Below, one piece after another: positions 17,593-26,087 of a DNA stretch of 64,000 nt. A program made the translations under genes and the position numbers. Origin of the DNA: Streptomyces sp. NRRL S-118 (GTDB lineage Bacteria; Actinomycetota; Actinomycetes; Streptomycetales; Streptomycetaceae); contig NZ_KL591007.1 in assembly GCF_000716335.1 (NCBI RefSeq), positions 435 through 64,434 on the forward strand, given 5' to 3'. The notes below the pieces were generated by a model. It made no database searches and was not told the DNA's origin. It worked only from the letters and a program-made list of their open reading frames with translations. How positions within the stretch are numbered: the first letter of the stretch is position 1; every line of letters begins with the position of its first letter.

Positions 17593-18884
17593 CCCGCGCC
17601 GCGGAGCCGGACCGGGCCGGCGGCTGTACGGCCGAGAACCGGGACGCGCTGTTCGCGACGCTCCTGGAGGACAGCGTCGAGGACCTGTACGAGAACGCGC
17701 CGTGCGGGTACCTGTCCACCCTCATGGACGGCACCATCGCCAAGGTCAACACCACCCTGCTGAGCTGGCTCGGCCACCACCGCGAGGACCTGGTCGGGCG
17801 CCGGTCGTTCACCGACCTGCTCACGGTCGGCGGCAAGCTGTACCACGAGACGCACTTCGCCCCGCTGCTGCACCTCCAGGGAGAGGTGCGCGGCATCGCC
17901 ATGGAGCTGCGGACCACGGACGGCGGCCGCCTGCCCGTGCTGGTGACCTCCACCGTCAAACGCGACGCCGCGGGCCAGCCGTTGCTGATCCGCACCACCG
18001 TCATAGACGCGCGCGACCGCCGTTCGTACGAGGAGGAGCTCCTGCGGGGCCGCCAGGCCGCCGAGGAGGACCGCCGCCGGGCCGAGCAGGACCGCAAGCG
18101 GCTCAAGGACGTCCTGGCCACGCTCCAGCGCAGCCTGCTGCCGCCCGCCCTGCCCGCCGTGCCGGGCCTGGAGGCCGCCGCCCACTACCACACCGCCTCG
18201 CCGGAGCACCTCGGCGGCGACTTCTACGATCTGTTCGCCCTGGGCGGCGGACGCTGGGGCTTCTTCCTCGGCGACGTGTGCGGCAAGGGTCCCGAGGCGG
18301 CGGCCGTGACCTCGCTGGCCCGCTACACGCTGCGCGCCGCCGCGATGAACGACCCCGACCCGCGGGCGGTGCTGCAGACGCTCAACACCGTGCTGGCCGA
18401 CCACTACAGAGCGGGCGACCCCCGCTACTGCACCGCCATCTTCGGGGTGCTGGACCGCCGGGGGCCGGACGGCGCGGACGGCTTCGAGGTCACCCTCGCC
18501 AGCGGCGGCCACCCGTCGGCGCTGGTGCTGCGGGGAGACGGCGGCGCCACCTACCTGCCGACCCCGGGCGGGGTGCTCATCGGCATACTGCCCGACCCCG
18601 CCATCTCCGTGGCCCGTACGGTTCTGGGCCCGGGCGACACCCTGGTCCTCTACACCGACGGACTCACCGAAGCGCGCACCGGTGGCGGGCGCTACGGTGA
18701 TGAGGCACTTCTCGGCTTCGCCGCCGGTCTGGCACCCTGCGGCGCCGAAGCCACGGTCAAGGCCGTCGCCGATCTCCTCGACGGATTCGGTGACGGTCTC
18801 GATGACGACACCGCCGTGCTCGCGCTCGGCGTCCCGGTCGTCGGCAGCCCTCCATCCGACCCCACCCTGACGACACCATGCTGA
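17589..18884 (+). CDS. PAS-PP2C (SpoIIE-type) phosphatase, RsbP-like
   Basis: This 431-aa protein has a PAS domain at ~28-145 (LYENAPCGYLSTLMDG; GRRSFTDLL), a charged coiled linker at ~146-180 (EEDRRRAEQDRKRLK) and a SpoIIE/RsbU PP2C domain at ~185-420. Metal-binding motifs GGDFYDLF, GDVCGKGPEAA, LYTDGLTEAR and DDDTAVLALG are intact. It should dephosphorylate the STAS anti-anti-sigma factor encoded next, which starts inside its last codons. GTG start overlaps the rsbQ stop. Confidence 0.9.
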   Translation: MTRAAEPDRAGGCTAENRDALFATLLEDSVEDLYENAPCGYLSTLMDGTIAKVNTTLLSWLGHHREDLVGRRSFTDLLTVGGKLYHETHFAPLLHLQGEVRGIAMELRTTDGGRLPVLVTSTVKRDAAGQPLLIRTTVIDARDRRSYEEELLRGRQAAEEDRRRAEQDRKRLKDVLATLQRSLLPPALPAVPGLEAAAHYHTASPEHLGGDFYDLFALGGGRWGFFLGDVCGKGPEAAAVTSLARYTLRAAAMNDPDPRAVLQTLNTVLADHYRAGDPRYCTAIFGVLDRRGPDGADGFEVTLASGGHPSALVLRGDGGATYLPTPGGVLIGILPDPAISVARTVLGPGDTLVLYTDGLTEARTGGGRYGDEALLGFAAGLAPCGAEATVKAVADLLDGFGDGLDDDTAVLALGVPVVGSPPSDPTLTTPC

Positions 18885-19198
18885 AGATCATTCACACGCC
18901 CACGGCCTCCGGAGCCGTGCTGCGCATCGACGGCGACCTGGACTTCCGCACCACGCCGCAGTTCCGCGAAGCCCTGAACGACGTCGCCCTCGACGCCGGG
19001 GAGCGGCTCGTGCTGGACCTGGCCGGACTGCGGTTCTGCGACTCCAGCGGCATCACCGCCTTCCTCGCCGCCCGCAACCACGCGGTGGCGGCCGGCGCGG
19101 ACGTCGCCCTCGCCGCCGTACCCGACAACACCGTGCGCATCCTGCGCGTCGTCGGCCTCGACCAGATCTTCACCATCGAGGAACCCGACCGCGCCTGA
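18878..19198 (+). CDS. STAS-domain anti-anti-sigma factor (RsbV-like)
   Basis: This 106-aa STAS protein contains LRIDGDLDFRTTPQFREAL and LVLDLAGLRFCDSSGITAFL, with the phosphorylatable Ser in CDSSG. When dephosphorylated it would bind an anti-sigma kinase and free a sigma factor. It overlaps the phosphatase gene by 7 bp. No anti-sigma kinase lies beside it; the HATPase gene at 12999-14072 is nearby but separately transcribed. Confidence 0.9.
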   Translation: MLKIIHTPTASGAVLRIDGDLDFRTTPQFREALNDVALDAGERLVLDLAGLRFCDSSGITAFLAARNHAVAAGADVALAAVPDNTVRILRVVGLDQIFTIEEPDRA

Positions 19199-19241
19199 GC
19201 GGGCACGGCCGGGTGATGGCGGACCGGGGGTCACCCCGTGG

Positions 19242-20855
19242 TCACTCCGTGGGCTCGACGCCCGCCCGCAGCAGACCGTACGTGTACGCGTCCTCCAGCG
19301 CCTGCCAGGACGCGGCGATCACGTTCTCGCCGACACCGACCGTGGACCACTCGCCGGTACCGTCGGTCGTGGTGATCAGGACGCGGGTGGTCGACTGGGT
19401 GCCGTGGACGCCCTCCAGGATGCGGACCTTGTAGTCCACCAGCTCCAGCTTGGCGAGCTGCGGGTAGATCCGCTCCAGGCCGGCGCGCATCGCGAGGTCC
19501 AGGGCGTTGACCGGGCCGTTGCCCTCGGCGGTCGCGACGATCCGCTCGCTCTTGGCCCACAGCTTGACCGTCGCCTCGTTGGCGTGGGTGCCGTCGGGAC
19601 GGTCCTCCACGATGGCGCGCCACGACTCCGTACGGAAGTAGCGCCGCGCCCTGCCCTCCACCTCGGCGCGCAGCAGCAGTTCGAAGGAGGCGTCGGCGGC
19701 CTCGTACGTGTACCCCTTGAGCTCCCGCTCCTTGACGCGATCGACGACCCGGCCGACCAGATCGCGGTCGCCCCCGAGGTCGATGCCGAGCTCCTTGCCC
19801 TTGAGTTCGACGGAGGCGCGGCCGGCCATGTCGGAGACGAGCATCCGCATGGTGTTGCCGACCAGCTCGGGGTCGATGTGCTGGTACAGGTCCGGGTCGA
19901 CCTTGATCGCGGAGGCGTGGAGCCCGGCCTTGTGCGCGAAGGCGGAGACGCCCACGTACGGCTGGTGCGTGGAGGGGGTCAGGTTGACCACCTCGGCGAT
20001 GGCGTGCGAGATGCGGGTCATCTCGGCGAGCGCGCCCTCGGGCAGGACCTTGCGGCCGTACTTGAGCTCCAGCGCGGCGACGACCGGGAAGAGGTTGGCG
20101 TTGCCGACGCGCTCGCCGTAGCCGTTGGCGGTGCACTGGACGTGGGTCGCGCCCGCGTCGACGGCGGCGAGGGTGTTGGCGACGGCGCAGCCGGTGTCGT
20201 CCTGGGCGTGGATGCCGAGGCGGGCGCCGGTGTCGGCGAGCACGGTGGAGACGACGGCCTGGATCTGGGCGGGCAGCATGCCGCCGTTGGTGTCGCACAG
20301 CACGACGACGTCCGCACCGGCGTCGTGCGCCGCGCGGACGACGGCCTTGGCGTAGGCGGGGTTCTCCCGGTAGCCGTCGAAGAAGTGCTCGCAGTCGACG
20401 AAGACCCGCCGGCCCTGCTCGCGCAGGTACGAGACGGTGTCGGCGACCATCGCGAGGTTCTCGTCCAGGGTGGTGCGCAGCGCGAGCTCGACGTGCCGGT
20501 CGTGGGACTTGGCGACGAGCGTGACGACCGGGGCGCCGGACTCCAGCAGCGCCTTGACCTGCGGGTCGTCGGCGGCGCGGGCGCCGGCCCGGCGGGTGGC
20601 GCCGAAGGCCACGAGCTGGGCGTTGCGGAAGCGGATCTCGTTCTTGGCGCGGGCGAAGAACTCGGTGTCGCGCGGGTTGGCGCCGGGCCAGCCTCCCTCG
20701 ATGAAGCCCACGCCGAAGTCGTCCAGGTGCCGGGCGATGGTCAGCTTGTCGGCGACGGTGAGGTTGATGCCCTCGCGCTGGGCGCCGTCGCGCAGCGTGG
20801 TGTCGAAGACATGGAAGCTGTCGTCGACGGAACGGCTGTCGGTCTCCGTGGTCAT
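19242..20855 (-). CDS. cimA: Citramalate synthase
   Basis: This 537-aa protein of the HMGL/alpha-IPM synthase superfamily has the CimA pattern: VFDTTLRDGAQREGINLTV at the N-terminus, GFIEGGWPGANPRD, VLCDTNGGMLP, HAQDDTGCAVANTL and a C-terminal LeuA-type allosteric domain (~400-530). Members condense pyruvate with acetyl-CoA to (R)-citramalate, a route to 2-oxobutyrate and isoleucine. A strong U-tract terminator stands 140 nt upstream of the ATG, suggesting attenuation. Confidence 0.88.
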   Translation of the reverse strand: MTTETDSRSVDDSFHVFDTTLRDGAQREGINLTVADKLTIARHLDDFGVGFIEGGWPGANPRDTEFFARAKNEIRFRNAQLVAFGATRRAGARAADDPQVKALLESGAPVVTLVAKSHDRHVELALRTTLDENLAMVADTVSYLREQGRRVFVDCEHFFDGYRENPAYAKAVVRAAHDAGADVVVLCDTNGGMLPAQIQAVVSTVLADTGARLGIHAQDDTGCAVANTLAAVDAGATHVQCTANGYGERVGNANLFPVVAALELKYGRKVLPEGALAEMTRISHAIAEVVNLTPSTHQPYVGVSAFAHKAGLHASAIKVDPDLYQHIDPELVGNTMRMLVSDMAGRASVELKGKELGIDLGGDRDLVGRVVDRVKERELKGYTYEAADASFELLLRAEVEGRARRYFRTESWRAIVEDRPDGTHANEATVKLWAKSERIVATAEGNGPVNALDLAMRAGLERIYPQLAKLELVDYKVRILEGVHGTQSTTRVLITTTDGTGEWSTVGVGENVIAASWQALEDAYTYGLLRAGVEPTE

Positions 20856-20991
20856 GACGGTGTTGGCTCCTGTGGGAAACGGCTTCTGGGGGTCCCCCCT
20901 GCCCGGCGGAACCGGGCTCGGAGGAGAAACGCTCCACCTGCCCCCATCGTCGCGCGCCGCTCGCCTTCCGCCGGGGTGGGGCCGGAAAACG

Positions 20992-21017
20992 AAAAAACCC
21001 CTCGCGGGTGCGAGAGG
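20992..21017 (-). terminator. Leader terminator (attenuator candidate) upstream of cimA
   Basis: On the minus strand CCTCTCGC-ACCC-GCGAGGGG (8 bp, one G-U pair) is followed by TTTTTT, a true intrinsic terminator inside the cimA leader. A 13-codon ORF (21115 to 21074, MIMGSSAPVRSDR) precedes it but lacks a run of branched-chain codons. The rest of 20856-21246 holds the leader and presumably the promoter. Confidence 0.7.
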
Positions 21018-21246
21018 TCTGCGCGCGGGTCTGAGGCACGGTGGCCGCCGCCTGCGGGTGTTCTGCCGCGAGTTCAGCGGTCACTGCGGACCGGCGCGCT
21101 GCTGCCCATAATCATGGCGGTAGCAAGCACGTGGGCAGTCTGCCACAGATGTGAAGACGCACGGACACAGATCTCACGATGCGGTCGCACCGCCGCCACG
21201 CGCCTGCCGGCCCGCGCCCGCCGGCCCCGCCAAAGCGGGGGACGGC

Positions 21247-21885
21247 TCACGGCAGCAGCGTCTGCTCGATGAACTCGCGGACGTGGTCCAGCACCTGCGC
21301 GCGGCTCGTGCCGGGTATGCCGACGGCGACGTGGACGCTGAACCCGTCGAGCAGGGCCCGCAGGCGGGCCGCGTACCGGTCGGGGTCCACGGTCCGCAGC
21401 TCGCCGTGCGAGACGCCTTCGGCGAGGAGGGCCACCAGGTCACGGTGCCAGGCGCCCTCGATGGCGGCCTGGCGGGCGCGGGCGTCCGCGTCGGCGTTCT
21501 GCGAGCGGTTCCAGACCTCCAGCCACAGCGTCCAGTGCGGGTCGCGCGGCCCGTCGGGCACGTACAGGTCGACGTAGGCGGCGAGCCGCTCGCGGACCGG
21601 CGCGGCCTGCCGGGACAGCAGCGCGCTGCGCTCGGCGCCGAGGCGGCCCTCGCTCCACTCCAGGGTCTGCAGCAGCAGTTCGTCCTTGGTGCGGAAGTAG
21701 TACAGCAGGTGCCCGCTGCTCATGCCCACCTCGCGCCCGAGCCCGGCCATCGTGAGGCCCTCGAGCCCGCGCTCGGCGATGGTCTCCATGGCGGCGGCGA
21801 GCACCTCTTCGCGCGGCGGCGCGGCATTGCGGCCCCGCCGCCGGGCTGCGGACGCCGGGGCGGGGGTCGGGCGGGGTTCGTTCAC
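21247..21885 (-). CDS. TetR-family regulator of the urease-like/agmatine deiminase locus
   Basis: This 212-aa protein has an Ala/Arg-rich leader and then a TetR HTH at ~25-75 (VLAAAMETIAERGLEGLTMA; GMSSGHLLYYFRTKDELLLQ), with a BetI-like C-domain. The GTG start at 21885 overlaps the stop of the upstream 184-aa gene (GTGA), so it is the last gene of the ureAB-ureC-aguA operon. It is the natural reader of the three TTnGAG-N5-CTCnAA palindromes between ureAB and the permease. Confidence 0.85.
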   Translation of the reverse strand: MNEPRPTPAPASAARRRGRNAAPPREEVLAAAMETIAERGLEGLTMAGLGREVGMSSGHLLYYFRTKDELLLQTLEWSEGRLGAERSALLSRQAAPVRERLAAYVDLYVPDGPRDPHWTLWLEVWNRSQNADADARARQAAIEGAWHRDLVALLAEGVSHGELRTVDPDRYAARLRALLDGFSVHVAVGIPGTSRAQVLDHVREFIEQTLLP

Positions 21886-22436
21886 TCGTACGTTGTACCC
21901 GATCCTTGCAGGTCGCCGGCGGGGATCGCCCAGCCGTCCCCGGCCAGGCGCTCGCGCAGGGCGGCGACCTCGGCGGGGGACGCCTCCGGCAGGCCGGGAT
22001 CCGGCACCTCGCCGAAGGCGCCCTCCAGGAGCGGGCCGAGTTCGTCCTCGGCGACGAGCTCGCGCAGGATCACCATCAGCGCCGGGTACTCCTCGTCCCG
22101 CGGGCCGCCCTGGTAGATCTCGCGCAGCTGCCGGACGATCTCCACGAGCCGGGGACGCAGTCGCATCCAGCCTCGGCTGGTGCGGATCTCCGCCTCCACC
22201 TGGTCCATGAACCAGCGCATGACCTCGTACGGCACCTCGTGGTGCTCCGCGTCCGGGTCGGGGCCCGGGTGGAAGCAGACCGTCGGCTCGCGCGCCGGGT
22301 CCTCGTCGGGGACGATCGCGAGGGCGAGGAGCCGCTGCCGGGGGACGTCGTACAGCTCCAGGTACCAGGCGTCGTCCGGTACGGCGTACATGATCTGCAG
22401 CGCGTAGTCGCGGCCGTCGTGCTCGATCAGGGGCAT
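21882..22436 (-). CDS. Conserved protein of unknown function in the urease-like operon
   Basis: This 184-aa soluble, acidic protein was not recognised. It begins MPLIEHDGRDYALQIMYAVP and contains TVCFHPGPDPDAEHHEVPYE and a MRWFMDQVEAEIRTSRGWMR helix. It lies 43 bp after aguA and overlaps tetR by 4 bp, so it is produced with the hydrolases. A role in the same pathway is inferred from position only. Confidence 0.7.
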   Translation of the reverse strand: MPLIEHDGRDYALQIMYAVPDDAWYLELYDVPRQRLLALAIVPDEDPAREPTVCFHPGPDPDAEHHEVPYEVMRWFMDQVEAEIRTSRGWMRLRPRLVEIVRQLREIYQGGPRDEEYPALMVILRELVAEDELGPLLEGAFGEVPDPGLPEASPAEVAALRERLAGDGWAIPAGDLQGSGTTYE

Positions 22437-22479
22437 GGCCGCAGGCTGCCACAGCCGCGGCCGGCCCCTGAGGCGGTTT

Positions 22480-23490
22480 TCAGACCTTCGGCTGCTGCTG
22501 CGTGATGCAGTGGATGCCGCCACCGCCCGCGAAGATCGTGCGGGCGTCGACCAGGGTGACCGTGCGGTCCGGGAAGAGGCGGCGGAAGATGCCCGCCGCG
22601 ATCTCGTCGCGCGGGTCGTCGAAGGCGCACAGCACCACGCCGCCGTTGCACAGGTAGTGGTTGATGTAGGAGTAGTCGACCCACTCGCCGTCCTCCTGCA
22701 GGAGGGTCGGAGCGGGGACCTCGACGACCTCCAGGCGGCGGCCCCTGGCGTCCGTCTGCCGGCGCAGCAGGGCGACGTTGGCCTTGCACAGCTCGTGGTC
22801 CGGGTGGGAGGGGTCGGGCTGGGTGTGGGCGACGACGACGCCGGGGCGGGCGAAGGCGGCGACGATGTCGACGTGGCCGCGGGTGCCGTACATGCCGTAG
22901 TCGCCGGTCAGGCCGCGCGGGAGCCAGATCGCCTTGGTGGTGCCGAGCCTGGCGTGGATCTCCGCCTCGACCTGCTCGCGGGTCCAGTCCGGGTTCCGCT
23001 CGGGGCCGAGCTGCACGGTGTCGGTGAGCAGGACCGTGCCCTCGCCGTCGACGTGGATGGCGCCGCCCTCGTTCACCAGGGGGCTGCTGTGCACGGGGAC
23101 GCCCGCGAGGTCCGCGACATGCCGGGCGATCTTGGAGTCGTGCTCCCAGCGCGCCCAGTCGGCGGCGCCCCAGCCGTTGAACACCCAGTCCACGGCGGCG
23201 AGCCGCTCGCCGTCGGTGACGAAGGTGGGGCCGATGTCGCGCATCCAGGCGTCGTCCAGGTCCCGCTCGACCAGGTCGACGTCCGGGCCGAGCAGCTCCC
23301 GGGCGCCGGCCGCCTGGCCCGTGCCCACGACCATCGTCACGGGCTCGAAGCGGCGTACGGCGCGGGCCACCGACGCCCAGGCGCGGCGCGCCTCGGCGAG
23401 CTCCTCGTCGTCGGTGAACGTCGGGTTGGGGCCGGGCCAGGCCATCCAGGTGCGCTCGTGCGGGGCCCATTCGGCGGGCATGCGGAACAT
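22480..23490 (-). CDS. aguA: Agmatine deiminase
   Basis: This 336-aa enzyme of the PAD_porph/AguA family hydrolyses agmatine to N-carbamoylputrescine and ammonia. Visible signatures: MPAEWAPHERTWMAWPG, DDAWMRDIGPTF and the C-terminal catalytic Cys (C328) in GGGGIHCITQQ. It starts 11 bp after ureC, so the two are co-expressed. Confidence 0.9.
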   Translation of the reverse strand: MFRMPAEWAPHERTWMAWPGPNPTFTDDEELAEARRAWASVARAVRRFEPVTMVVGTGQAAGARELLGPDVDLVERDLDDAWMRDIGPTFVTDGERLAAVDWVFNGWGAADWARWEHDSKIARHVADLAGVPVHSSPLVNEGGAIHVDGEGTVLLTDTVQLGPERNPDWTREQVEAEIHARLGTTKAIWLPRGLTGDYGMYGTRGHVDIVAAFARPGVVVAHTQPDPSHPDHELCKANVALLRRQTDARGRRLEVVEVPAPTLLQEDGEWVDYSYINHYLCNGGVVLCAFDDPRDEIAAGIFRRLFPDRTVTLVDARTIFAGGGGIHCITQQQPKV

Positions 23491-23501
23491 CGCGTGGTCC
23501 T

Positions 23502-25223
23502 TCACAGGAAGTAGAGGCGGTTGAGGGAGACGGAGTCGGCGGGGTCCGAGCGGACCGGTTCGCCGTCGAGCGTGACCAGGCCGGTACGGCCGTCCACGGC
23601 GACGTCGCCGATGCGGGAGTTGAGCAGCAGGTTCCCGGGGCCGATGCCGCGCGTGCCGCGCACCGCGACCCGGCGGCGGCGCGTGGGCATCCGGTCGGCG
23701 CCGAGCTGCGCCGCCGCACCGGAGACGAACGCCACCGAGAGATCGGCGGCGGTGGCGCCGTACGCGCCGAACTGCGGTCCGAGCACGAGCGGTTCGCAGG
23801 TGTCGGTGGCGGCGTTCGGATCGCCCACGACCCCGTACGCGGGGAAGCCCGACTTCAGGACGAGCTGCGGCTTGGCGCCGAAGAACTCCGGCCGCCACAG
23901 CACGATGTCGGCGAGCTTGCCGGCCTCGATCGAGCCGACCTCGTGCGCGAGGCCGTGGGCGATCGCCGGGTTGATGGTGAGCTTGGCCATGTAGCGCAGG
24001 ACGCGCGCGTTGTCGTCGCCGTCCCCGTCGCCCTCCAGCGGACCGAGCTCGGCCTTCATCTTCCCGGCCATGGCGAAGGTCCGGCGTACGGTCTCGCCGG
24101 CCCTTCCCATCCCCTGCGCGTCCGACGACGTGATGCCGATCGCGCCGAGGTCGTGCAGGACGTCCTCCGCGCCCATCGTCCCGGCCCTGATCCGGTCGCG
24201 GGCCATGGCCGCGTCGCCGGGCAGGTCGGTCTTCAGGTCGTGGACGGAGACGATCATCCCGTAGTGCTCGGCGACCGCGTCCCGCCCGAAGGGCAGGGTG
24301 GGGTTGGTGGACGAGCCGATGACGTTGGGGACGCCCGCCATCTTCAGGACGTTGGGGACGTGCCCGCCGCCGCAGCCCTCGATGTGGAAGGCGTGGATGG
24401 TCCGGCCGTCCAGGACCTTCAGGGTGTCCTCGACCGACAGGCACTCGTTCAGGCCGTCGCTGTGGAGGGCGACCTGGACGTCGTACTCCTCGGCGACGCG
24501 CAGCGCGGTGTCCAGGGCCCGGGTGTGGGCGCCCATGTCCTCGTGGACCTTGAAACCGCAGGCGCCGCCCTCGGCGAGCGCCTCGACCAGCGGTGCCGCG
24601 TCCGAGGACGAACCGCGGCCGAGGAAGCCGATGTTGACCGGCCACGCGTCGAAGGCGTTGAAGGCGTGGCGCAGCGCCCACGGCGAGTTGACGCCGACGC
24701 CCCACACCGGGCCGAACTCCTGGCCGATGACCGTGGTGACGCCGGAGGCGAGCGAGGCCTCCATGATGCGCGGGGACAGCAGGTGGACGTGGGTGTCGAC
24801 GGCGCCCGCGGTGGCGATGAGGCCCTCCCCGGAGACGATCGACGTGCCCGTGCCGACGACGACGTCGACGCCGTCGAGGGTGTCGGGGTTGCCCGCCCGG
24901 CCGATGGCGTGGATGCGGCCCTCGCGGATGCCGATGGACACCTTGCGGATGCCCTGCACGGCGTCGATCACCAGGACGTTGCTGATCACGACGTCGCAGG
25001 TCTCGCGGACGGCGGCGGCCTTGAGGTGCAGTCCGTCGCGGGCCGTCTTGCCGAAGCCGGCGAGGAACTCCTCGCCGTACTGCTGGGCGTCCGACTCGAC
25101 GCGGACCGTGAGGCCCGAGTCGCCGAGGCGCACGCGGTCGCCGGCCCGGGGGCCGTGGGTGGCGGCGTACTCGTACGGAGTGAGGCGGCGTGCTTCGGCG
25201 GGGTGGCCTCCGGGGCGGCTCAT
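23502..25223 (-). CDS. ureC: Urease alpha subunit-like amidohydrolase (divergent active-site flap)
   Basis: This 573-aa protein aligns over its length with UreC. Nickel ligands and the carbamylated lysine are kept: H145xH147, K225 (GFKVHED), H254, H280, D368 (SSD). Substrate His (H227) and flap His (H328) are kept too. The mobile-flap Cys (C319 in Klebsiella) is Val327 within MIVSVHDL, and the GGGTGP loop reads GQEFGP. It overlaps ureAB by 4 bp. No ureD/E/F/G accessory genes are in the window, so nickel loading must rely on genes elsewhere, or the enzyme differs. Urease is the parsimonious call; a related amide or ureido substrate is possible. Confidence 0.8.
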   Translation of the reverse strand: MSRPGGHPAEARRLTPYEYAATHGPRAGDRVRLGDSGLTVRVESDAQQYGEEFLAGFGKTARDGLHLKAAAVRETCDVVISNVLVIDAVQGIRKVSIGIREGRIHAIGRAGNPDTLDGVDVVVGTGTSIVSGEGLIATAGAVDTHVHLLSPRIMEASLASGVTTVIGQEFGPVWGVGVNSPWALRHAFNAFDAWPVNIGFLGRGSSSDAAPLVEALAEGGACGFKVHEDMGAHTRALDTALRVAEEYDVQVALHSDGLNECLSVEDTLKVLDGRTIHAFHIEGCGGGHVPNVLKMAGVPNVIGSSTNPTLPFGRDAVAEHYGMIVSVHDLKTDLPGDAAMARDRIRAGTMGAEDVLHDLGAIGITSSDAQGMGRAGETVRRTFAMAGKMKAELGPLEGDGDGDDNARVLRYMAKLTINPAIAHGLAHEVGSIEAGKLADIVLWRPEFFGAKPQLVLKSGFPAYGVVGDPNAATDTCEPLVLGPQFGAYGATAADLSVAFVSGAAAQLGADRMPTRRRRVAVRGTRGIGPGNLLLNSRIGDVAVDGRTGLVTLDGEPVRSDPADSVSLNRLYFL

Positions 25224-25927
25224 CGCTCGGCCTCCTGCTCGGTCGTCCCCGGTACGCCGAGGTAGCCGCAGGCGGCGGCGCGGCGCAGTGCCTCTTCTCG
25301 GGCGCCGGGCGCGTCCAGCGGCCCGTCGACCAGTCCGGCGAAGCCGATCGCGATCCGGTCGCCGCCGATCGGCACCAGCCCGACCTCGTCGCTCTCGCCC
25401 GGTCCGAAGCGCACGGACGATCCGGCGGGGACGGCGAGCCGCATGCCGTAGGCCCGGGGGCGGTCGAAGTCGAGGCGCGGGTTGGCCTCGAAGAAGTGGA
25501 AGTGCGAGGTGACGGAGACCGGCACGCTCGCGGTGTTGGTGACGCTCAGCCGCACCACGGGCTCGGGGTCGGAGTGCTCCGGGCCCGGCAGCAGCGCGCC
25601 GGGGGCGTCGCTCTCCCGGCTGCCTCCCCCGATGGGGTCGCCGACCACCGCGAGCCGGGAACCGTCGTCGAAGACGGCCTCCACATGGACCTCGGTCACC
25701 ACGTCCGCGACGCCCGGCAGGACGTCGTCGGGGCCGAGCACCGAGCGGGCCGCCTCGATCGCCTCGGCGAGCCGCCGCCCGTCGCGGGCCGCCTCGCAGA
25801 CGGTGTCCGCGATGAGGGCGGTCGCCTCGGGGACATTGAGCTTCAGGCCCCGGGCCCGGCGGGCCCGGGCGAGCTCGGCGGCGCCGAAGATCAGCAACCG
25901 GTCGCGTTCCGTGGGGGTCAGTCGCAC
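25220..25927 (-). CDS. ureAB: Fused urease gamma-beta subunit
   Basis: This 235-aa protein joins UreA (~1-100: MRLTPTERDRLLIFGAAELA; LNVPEATALIADTVCEAARDG) to UreB (~105-225: VTNTASVPVSVTSHFHFFEA; NPRLDFDRPRAYGMRLAVPA). Gamma-beta fusions occur in some actinobacteria and Helicobacter. The joining segment is degenerate. A GTG start at 25927 follows GGAAGG. It is the first gene of the operon, 18 bp from the nearest operator palindrome. Confidence 0.9.
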   Translation of the reverse strand: MRLTPTERDRLLIFGAAELARARRARGLKLNVPEATALIADTVCEAARDGRRLAEAIEAARSVLGPDDVLPGVADVVTEVHVEAVFDDGSRLAVVGDPIGGGSRESDAPGALLPGPEHSDPEPVVRLSVTNTASVPVSVTSHFHFFEANPRLDFDRPRAYGMRLAVPAGSSVRFGPGESDEVGLVPIGGDRIAIGFAGLVDGPLDAPGAREEALRRAAACGYLGVPGTTEQEAER

Positions 25928-25944
25928 GTCACCACACCTTCCTG

Positions 25945-25961
25945 TTTGAGCATCACTCTAA
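25945..25961. promoter_or_regulatory. TetR-type operator site 1 (ureAB promoter)
   Basis: TTTGAG-CATCA-CTCTAA fits TTnGAG-N5-CTCnAA and lies 18 bp upstream of ureAB. Confidence 0.65.
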
Positions 25962-26013
25962 CCATGGTTTTCATCCGGTGGAACCGTTGACGTGCGGCAC
26001 GGGCATGCGTCAC

Positions 26014-26047
26014 ATTGAGCGTCGCTCGAATTAGAGCGACACTCAAA
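26014..26047. promoter_or_regulatory. Two abutting TetR-type operators (permease promoter)
   Basis: ATTGAG-CGTCG-CTCGAA (26014-26030) and TTAGAG-CGACA-CTCAAA (26031-26047) match the same consensus. Together they form a 13+13-bp inverted repeat about GAATTA. They end 40 bp before the permease start. Confidence 0.7.
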
Positions 26048-26087
26048 CCACCGCAGGAGCCGGCGCCCGGCGAACAGGGAGCAGCGC

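Noticed and set aside
21074..21115. MIMGSSAPVRSDR as a confirmed cimA leader peptide
   Set aside because: No ribosome site stands out and the codons do not form a regulatory run, so it is reported only as part of the leader observation.
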